Assembly (NCBI GenBank): GCA_024741835.1
Contig: JAENRP010000030.1
Span: forward strand, 1-64,000
Length of the DNA stretch: 64,000 bases
Source: Diplocarpon mali
Taxonomy: Eukaryota > Ascomycota > Leotiomycetes > Helotiales > Drepanopezizaceae
Reading direction: 5' to 3'
Shown here piece by piece: positions 59,237 through 64,000 of the stretch. How positions within the stretch are numbered: position 1 is the stretch's first letter; the number at the start of each line of letters is the position of its first letter. The position numbers and the translations under genes are program-made. A model generated the notes under the pieces. The model was not told the origin of the DNA, searched no databases, and was given only the letters and a program-made list of their open reading frames with translations.

Positions 59237-60346
59237 ATGTCATCTATATCAACGCCAACATCACATGATCCACCCCCTAACCCCACAGCAAAGATTCACA
59301 TCTCCTCCACCGCCGCAAAGACATTCGCCTCCAACCTCCTAATCGCGCACGGCGTGCCCCCAGAAAGCGCTTCAATAATAGCGCACGCTCTCGTCCTCGC
59401 CGACCTCCGCGGCGTCGATACCCACGGCATCATGCGTCTCGAGCCGTACATCCAACGCATCCGCAGTCTCGCCCTCAACCCCCTCGCCGCGCCAACCCTG
59501 CACCAGATCACGCCTGTAGTCGCGCAGGTGGATGGACACAACTCCTTCGGTTTCCTCGGTGCACACATGGGTATGGAGGCCGTGATTACCATGGCACAGA
59601 CGTACGGCATCGGTATGGTCTCCGTGAAGCACAGCAACCACTTCGGGATGAGCGCGTGGCTCGTGCAGCAGGCGCTCGAAGCCGACATGATGAGTCTCGT
59701 TTTCACGAACTCATCGCCTGCGCTGCCAGCGTGGGGAAGCAGGGTGCCGCTGCTGGGTGTGAGTCCGATCGCGTGCGGTGCGCCTGGTGCTGAGGGCGGA
59801 AAGCCTTTCATACTGGATATGGCGCCGAGCATTGTCGCAAGGGGGAAGATCCACAAAGCGGCACGGAGGGGCGAGAAGATCCCGCTGGATTGGGCGTTGG
59901 ACGGGGAGGGGGAGAGGACGGATGATCCGCGCAGAGCACTTGAGGGGGTCATGCTGCCGATGGGCGGTCCAAAGGGGAGCGCCTTGAGTGTTATGATGGA
60001 TATTTTCTCGGGGGTTCTGTCGGGGAGTGCGTTTGCGGGTGGTGTGACGGGTCCGTATGATAGAAGTGGGAAGGAGGCTGATGTTGGACATTTCCTGGTG
60101 GCACTGAAACCAGATTTATTCATGGGGCTGAGGGAATTTCGGGAGAGGATGGGGGTATTGTATGAGAAAGTTGTGGGGAGTGAGAGGATGAAGGGGGTCG
60201 AGAGGATCTACTTCCCGGGAGAGATAGAATTGGATATTTGTGAGGAGAGAATGAAGATGGGCATTCCGTTTGTGGAGAGCGAGATTGAGGTATTGAACCG
60301 AGAGGCGGATTTTGTTGGATGTGCGAGAATCGAGGTTATGTCGTAG
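59237..60346 (+). CDS. Malate/L-lactate/ureidoglycolate dehydrogenase family (Ldh2) oxidoreductase
   Basis: A single exon gives 369 aa, near the usual 330-370 for the family. Motifs in order: LADLRGVDTHGIMRLEPYI near residue 55 (substrate-binding Arg and His), VDGHNSFGFLGAHMGMEAVI, VSVKHSNHFGMSAWLVQQAL near residue 133 (catalytic His in SNHFG), NSSPALPAWG, and FILDMAPSIVARGKI near residue 190, then GGPKGSALSVMMDIFSGVLS in the C-terminal lobe. Family members reduce or oxidise 2-hydroxy acids with NAD(P). The exact substrate cannot be read from sequence. The ATG in CCACCATGTC is in good context. Its 3' end faces the alpha/beta hydrolase gene 114 bp away. Confidence 0.9.
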   Translation: MSSISTPTSHDPPPNPTAKIHISSTAAKTFASNLLIAHGVPPESASIIAHALVLADLRGVDTHGIMRLEPYIQRIRSLALNPLAAPTLHQITPVVAQVDGHNSFGFLGAHMGMEAVITMAQTYGIGMVSVKHSNHFGMSAWLVQQALEADMMSLVFTNSSPALPAWGSRVPLLGVSPIACGAPGAEGGKPFILDMAPSIVARGKIHKAARRGEKIPLDWALDGEGERTDDPRRALEGVMLPMGGPKGSALSVMMDIFSGVLSGSAFAGGVTGPYDRSGKEADVGHFLVALKPDLFMGLREFRERMGVLYEKVVGSERMKGVERIYFPGEIELDICEERMKMGIPFVESEIEVLNREADFVGCARIEVMS

Positions 60347-60460
60347 GTTCTGGTGGACACTAGACCCCTAGGTCTTGATACTTTCGAACAATGGTCATAA
60401 ATGCTGAACATCCACCAAGTACCTCGATAATCGTACGATTGACCTTAGTACATAAAATAC

Positions 60461-61444
60461 TCAGCTCCAAAACTCCTTCAGACTCTCGGCTGCAGATTTA
60501 TATGCTTCATCCCTCCTCGCATCTCCCTTCCCATACGAGGGCCATTTATCCCAGCCATGCGGCACTTCCGGAACCGTGTATCCATCAACCCTCTTCCCCA
60601 ACATCTTCAACCTCTCCCTAAACTTCTCTCCTTCCATCAACAGTCCGTCTCCCCAACACGTGATCATAACCATATTCTGCGGCAACGCATCTTTTAGCAA
60701 TTGATCAGGCGCCACCCCCGGAGACAACAGCGGGGAGTTCGTATCCTGATGTTTGGGGAAATAGCAGCCAGAAAACAGCTTGAAAAGCACCGGGTTGACG
60801 ATCGGCTTCGTATTCGGATTCGACGCATTCCTCTCCACACGCGATCTCGTCATGTCGACCGCCGGATAGAAAGCCACCGTACTGACCAGCCTGCCAACAT
60901 CCCGCTCGTCTATAAGCCCCTTGCTCCTCAGGGTCTCCAGTTCCTGGTGGAGGCGGATGGCGACCGTGTAGCAGAAATTCCCCCCGGCGCTGAAGCCTGA
61001 GAAAGCCGTGCGGGAGACGTCGAGATTCAGCTCCTCGGCGTGCTTCCACAGGTACAAGACAGCAGAGACGCAGTCTTCGATGCCAGTCGGGAAGGGATAG
61101 CGTGGCGCGAGGCGATAGTCGACGCTGGCTACGACCCCACCAGTACGCTTCACGACTTCGGTGGCCCAGCGCGCGTCGTCCGCGGCGTGGCCGATTGTGT
61201 AGCCGCCGCCGTGGAAGTTGAGCAACACGGGGAACTTGCCGGCGCCGGGCTGCCGACTGTAGTTCGGGGGCATGTAGAAGAGGATCTTGAAGTTCCCTGT
61301 GACGGAGCCGACCGTGGACGGGATGGTGAGGGAGAATGAAGGGCGTTGGGGGAGGGGCGTGGAGGCGTAGAGGTCGAGGTAACGGCCGAGGGCTTGAAGG
61401 AAACGAATTATAGAAGTCCTGATGTAGAGGGACAGGAGCGCCAT
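60461..61444 (-). CDS. Alpha/beta hydrolase fold-3 esterase (HSL family)
   Basis: A single exon of 327 aa starts at 61444 (MALLSLYIRTSIIRFLQALG), with a hydrophobic N-terminal helix that could anchor it or act as a weak signal. The oxyanion-hole motif FHGGGYTIG (about residue 79), SVDYRLAPRYPFP, and the nucleophile elbow GFSAGGN (Ser at about residue 151) mark the hormone-sensitive-lipase group. The acid CWGDGLLMEG (about residue 271) and the histidine VPHGWD (about residue 301) complete the triad. It should hydrolyse carboxylic esters; the substrate is unknown. It is convergent with the Ldh2-type gene, so a shared pathway is possible but unsupported. Confidence 0.9.
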   Translation of the reverse strand: MALLSLYIRTSIIRFLQALGRYLDLYASTPLPQRPSFSLTIPSTVGSVTGNFKILFYMPPNYSRQPGAGKFPVLLNFHGGGYTIGHAADDARWATEVVKRTGGVVASVDYRLAPRYPFPTGIEDCVSAVLYLWKHAEELNLDVSRTAFSGFSAGGNFCYTVAIRLHQELETLRSKGLIDERDVGRLVSTVAFYPAVDMTRSRVERNASNPNTKPIVNPVLFKLFSGCYFPKHQDTNSPLLSPGVAPDQLLKDALPQNMVMITCWGDGLLMEGEKFRERLKMLGKRVDGYTVPEVPHGWDKWPSYGKGDARRDEAYKSAAESLKEFWS

Positions 61445-62654
61445 TTTTGATATTGATATTTGGGTTTGATAGATTTAGGGATGAGGTTGATAGAGAGATG
61501 ATGACGACATTGACGTGCTTGTGGTAAATATGGCGAACTTCAAGCCCTGATAGTGCTATCTTGGTAGTAGAAGAGACCTTAGGGCCAATATTTGAAAATT
61601 GCAAGTTTGGTTCTGAATTTTGTCGCTGTGGTAGCGAAGTTTTTAGAAGAGGCTTAAGATGTTGGGTTGATGTCAACTGGCTTGGCGTGGGGTTAAGCGA
61701 GACAGCCCCTAATTTTGGTAACAACCGACGATTAAAGTTGTTTATAAACAAAGGATTGATTGAAATCCGCGACGAATGATTGAGTGATATGCTATTGTGG
61801 CAAGTAACTTCTCTTCTCAAAATGATTTGTATAGCGTATGTAAGGCCTTATTTGATTGTAGTTTTACACATTTTCCTCAGCAGGTGCGAAGTCACAATTT
61901 CTGGAAATGTTGATAACATTCTTTTGGCATGGGCCTAACTTCAGTAGGTAGGCAAGCGCAAACTTTTTTAAAGTTTTTTGGGGGGATTTATGCCTATACG
62001 GAAAAGTTCATTGGTTTAAATTCTTATACTTGCTAGAGGTTTCGAACATTTCAATTCTATTCATGTAATTTTATATGAAATTGCACTTCCGACGTGATAA
62101 TAAAATGAAAAGTCAGACTTGCGCAATTGATTAAATAATATGATAATATCTTACAGGGTTACTAGACTTGGACACAGCAGGTTTTGAAAAAATCCTAGTA
62201 AAATGCTTGACATAATAATGGGTATTTATTTTCCAAAAAATATCTTCTTTCCCAGGTATTGGAATAATCGCCAGTCACGCCTTATACCACAGACCTACCT
62301 CCCCTGTCCTACCCTAGCACCGAACCCCTCCTGTGGTTAGTAATGTGTATGATTATTCGTTTCTTTTTTTTTTTAGTTGCGCTGTGATTATAGCAAACTA
62401 ATAGACCAGAGCCCGTTATTCTGTGTCGTTGGTTCGTATCTGGTTACTCTACAAGTGACTGAAATATTTAATGTAGTACAACTTTAAAATATGATATTAA
62501 ATAAGTCTGCTTTACTCGTAATAAGATCTCAAAAGTCAGATACTTTGATATATCCCAATATTAGTAGAGTTACTTGCGTTAATAATACACTTGACAATAA
62601 TGTTTTGTGGTAAGTGATAAAAAAAAACCAATCATTTACACTAATTATCATAGG
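61445..62654. other. AT-rich spacer
   Basis: It contains the esterase promoter side and then strongly AT-rich DNA with no reading frame above about 72 codons. No feature was recognised. Confidence 0.4.
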
Positions 62655-64000
62655 GGGAAGACGATGACGACTTAAAGCCTGTACTTATTGTCTCCTTAAA
62701 ATCTGTAGACAATTTTAAAAAGTTTATAGAGTCGATATTGAGTCCTCTTAATTATGAAATAATCAAATTCTAGGTCGAATAAAGCTATAACTTTTTAAAA
62801 GCTTTGAAATATTTTATTGCTTTTTTAACAAATGCACTTAATTTACGATCTTTGCTTAGGTATTTAAGGATTATTTAATGTTTTCCTTTGAACATGCTAT
62901 ATTAGTTCTAAACTACATAGCATAAGCGAAAAACGCTATAGTTGGATTTGTATACAAGGAGAAACTAGCTTTAAAACCCCTTTTATCTTCACTATTCAGC
63001 CATGTATACTTATAATTCCTTATTTCTAAAATAAGAGTCCCACCTAAACCTTAGTCGACAGTTTTAACTTTAGCTCCCGGGCAAGTACGTTCTTAAGAAG
63101 GTGCCTTAGTAAATAGAGTCGCCTTAGATTCTCCATTCTAAAATAAGCCTTCCTTGCTTATGGCGGCTATTTGTTTAATTATTATCAGGAGTCTTACTAA
63201 TTATTAGCAGCTATTTAAATTGAAGGCTTCTTATTAATCTTATATTGAATTGTTAAAATGTATCCTTTTCCTTCATCTCTTTCTCTTCCTCTTCCTCATA
63301 TCATATAGTATAGCCTACCTTTTCCCCCTTTATATCATTTATTAAGCGTTTCCTTTAATCGTAAGTATATATTTGAGTAATCCTAAAGTACACAAGTAGA
63401 GGTCGAAAGTAAAAGGTATTTATAAAAGAGGTAGTATAGTAAAGAGAGAGAAAATAATTCCGAAGTTTCCGAAGTTTCTGGTTTTATTTGACTTGGGGTT
63501 TTGGTTATTTAGTAGTCGAAAGGACTTAATCTTAGCTCTGCAGACTCTTTAAATGAATCTGCAGGTTTATAGGAGATACCACGTATAGTTGTTAAGTCGT
63601 CGTCTCCCGGATTGTTTAGATATATATACCAACAGCTAAAGAAATAACTTCATAGTAAATATATAGGAATAGAGTACGTTACAAGATATAAGGAAAAGGG
63701 AGAGGGAAAGGAACACATTTTAAAGCGTTATAAAAAGCCGGTGAGAAGGGTTATAATTAAGAGTCGCGAACTACTCGTATTACGCTTAATACAATTGAAT
63801 AAATGACTGCTACTAATAAATAGGGTTTATATTAGAATAGAGAAATTAAGGTGACTCAATTTTCCATATCTTCTTAAGAATTTACTCGCCTAAGACCTAG
63901 AGGGAACAATTATCAATTAAGGTATAGGTTAGACTATTATCTAAGGAACTAGGAACTATAAGTACATTAGTCTAAGTATTAAAAGATGTAAGGAATTTCT
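62655..64000 (+). mobile_element. Retroposon R1, copy D, interrupted by a full inverted copy and cut by the window edge
   Basis: Direct R1 sequence occupies about 62655-62877 and resumes at 63609 to the window end, with GGCGACTCAATTT-like and ACTCGCCTAAGACCTAGAG words as in copy C. Between them sits a complete inverted copy at 62878-63608. The 10-bp flanks GGATTATTTA (62868-62877) and GGATTGTTTA (63609-63618) differ by one transition and are the likely target duplication. Confidence 0.65.
62878..63608 (-). mobile_element. Full-length inverted R1 copy (731 bp) inside copy D
   Basis: It reads on this strand from a T-rich start (TGTTTTCC) and CATGCTATATTAGTTCTAAA to CTGCAGGTTTATAGGAGA and GTCGTCGTCTCCC, the reverse complement of the R1 head. 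It defines both ends of the element best and shows no terminal inverted repeat. Confidence 0.65.

Noticed and set aside
60705..61820. 371-codon minus-strand frame overlapping the esterase
   Set aside because: Only the other frame carries the complete catalytic triad and HGGGY/GFSAGGN motifs.
62655..64000. Interpretation of R1 as a cut-and-paste DNA transposon
   Set aside because: Its two ends are not inverted repeats of each other; the A-rich tail, head truncation and 10-11 bp flanks fit retroposition better.

Overview
The window is fungal nuclear DNA, almost certainly from a filamentous ascomycete. Genes have short introns (about 45-155 bp) with GT...CTRAC...AG signals. The gene set is typical of filamentous ascomycetes: a PEX11-family peroxin, a Zn2Cys6 regulator, dolichol kinase and CAZyme remnants. 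AT-rich repeat blocks carry C-to-T/G-to-A decay resembling repeat-induced point mutation (RIP). A leotiomycete origin is only my impression and cannot be settled from this sequence.

Layout. 1-11103: a nested retrotransposon block. A Ty1/copia element on the minus strand, cut by the left window edge, is split in its integrase by a complete but dead Ty3/gypsy element (1616-9172) with 307-bp LTRs and a 5-bp target duplication. 11104-12665: a relic of a GH10 xylanase with a CBM1 domain, then a tRNA-Thr with a 9-nt intron. 13289-16718: two intact minus-strand genes, a secreted two-repeat ricin-type beta-trefoil lectin and a PEX11-family peroxin. 16719-25200: AT-rich DNA with an unrecognised gene relic, a 141-bp inverted-repeat element, one intact small secreted proline-repeat protein, a GH43-like relic and a nested non-coding retroposon. 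25224-26192: a Smr-domain protein ending in a CaaX box. 26193-30597: AT-rich with another decayed coding block. 30598-38346: a gene-rich segment with dolichol kinase, an adenine-phosphoribosyltransferase-like enzyme and a concentrative nucleoside transporter. The last two are divergent and may share purine-salvage regulation. 38347-40700: spacer with a second retroposon copy. 40740-42919: Zn2Cys6 transcription factor. 42920-48148: gene-free AT-rich DNA with two dispersed repeats. 48149-51613: a 1154-aa disordered fungal protein. 51614-59236: mostly gene-poor, with one OGFr_N-like gene followed by an in-frame extension. 59237-61444: a convergent pair, an Ldh2-type malate/L-lactate dehydrogenase and an HSL-type alpha/beta hydrolase. 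61445-64000: AT-rich, ending in a nested retroposon.

The overall picture is a two-compartment region: small islands of intact housekeeping or secreted-protein genes separated by RIP-like, AT-rich, transposon-bearing DNA that also holds broken plant-cell-wall-degrading enzyme genes. No prokaryotic-type system, CRISPR array or clear secondary-metabolite cluster is present. The most distinctive observations are the retroposon family with flanking target duplications, the antisense GC-rich reading frame in the gypsy element, the RIP-killed CAZymes, and the CaaX-tailed Smr protein.
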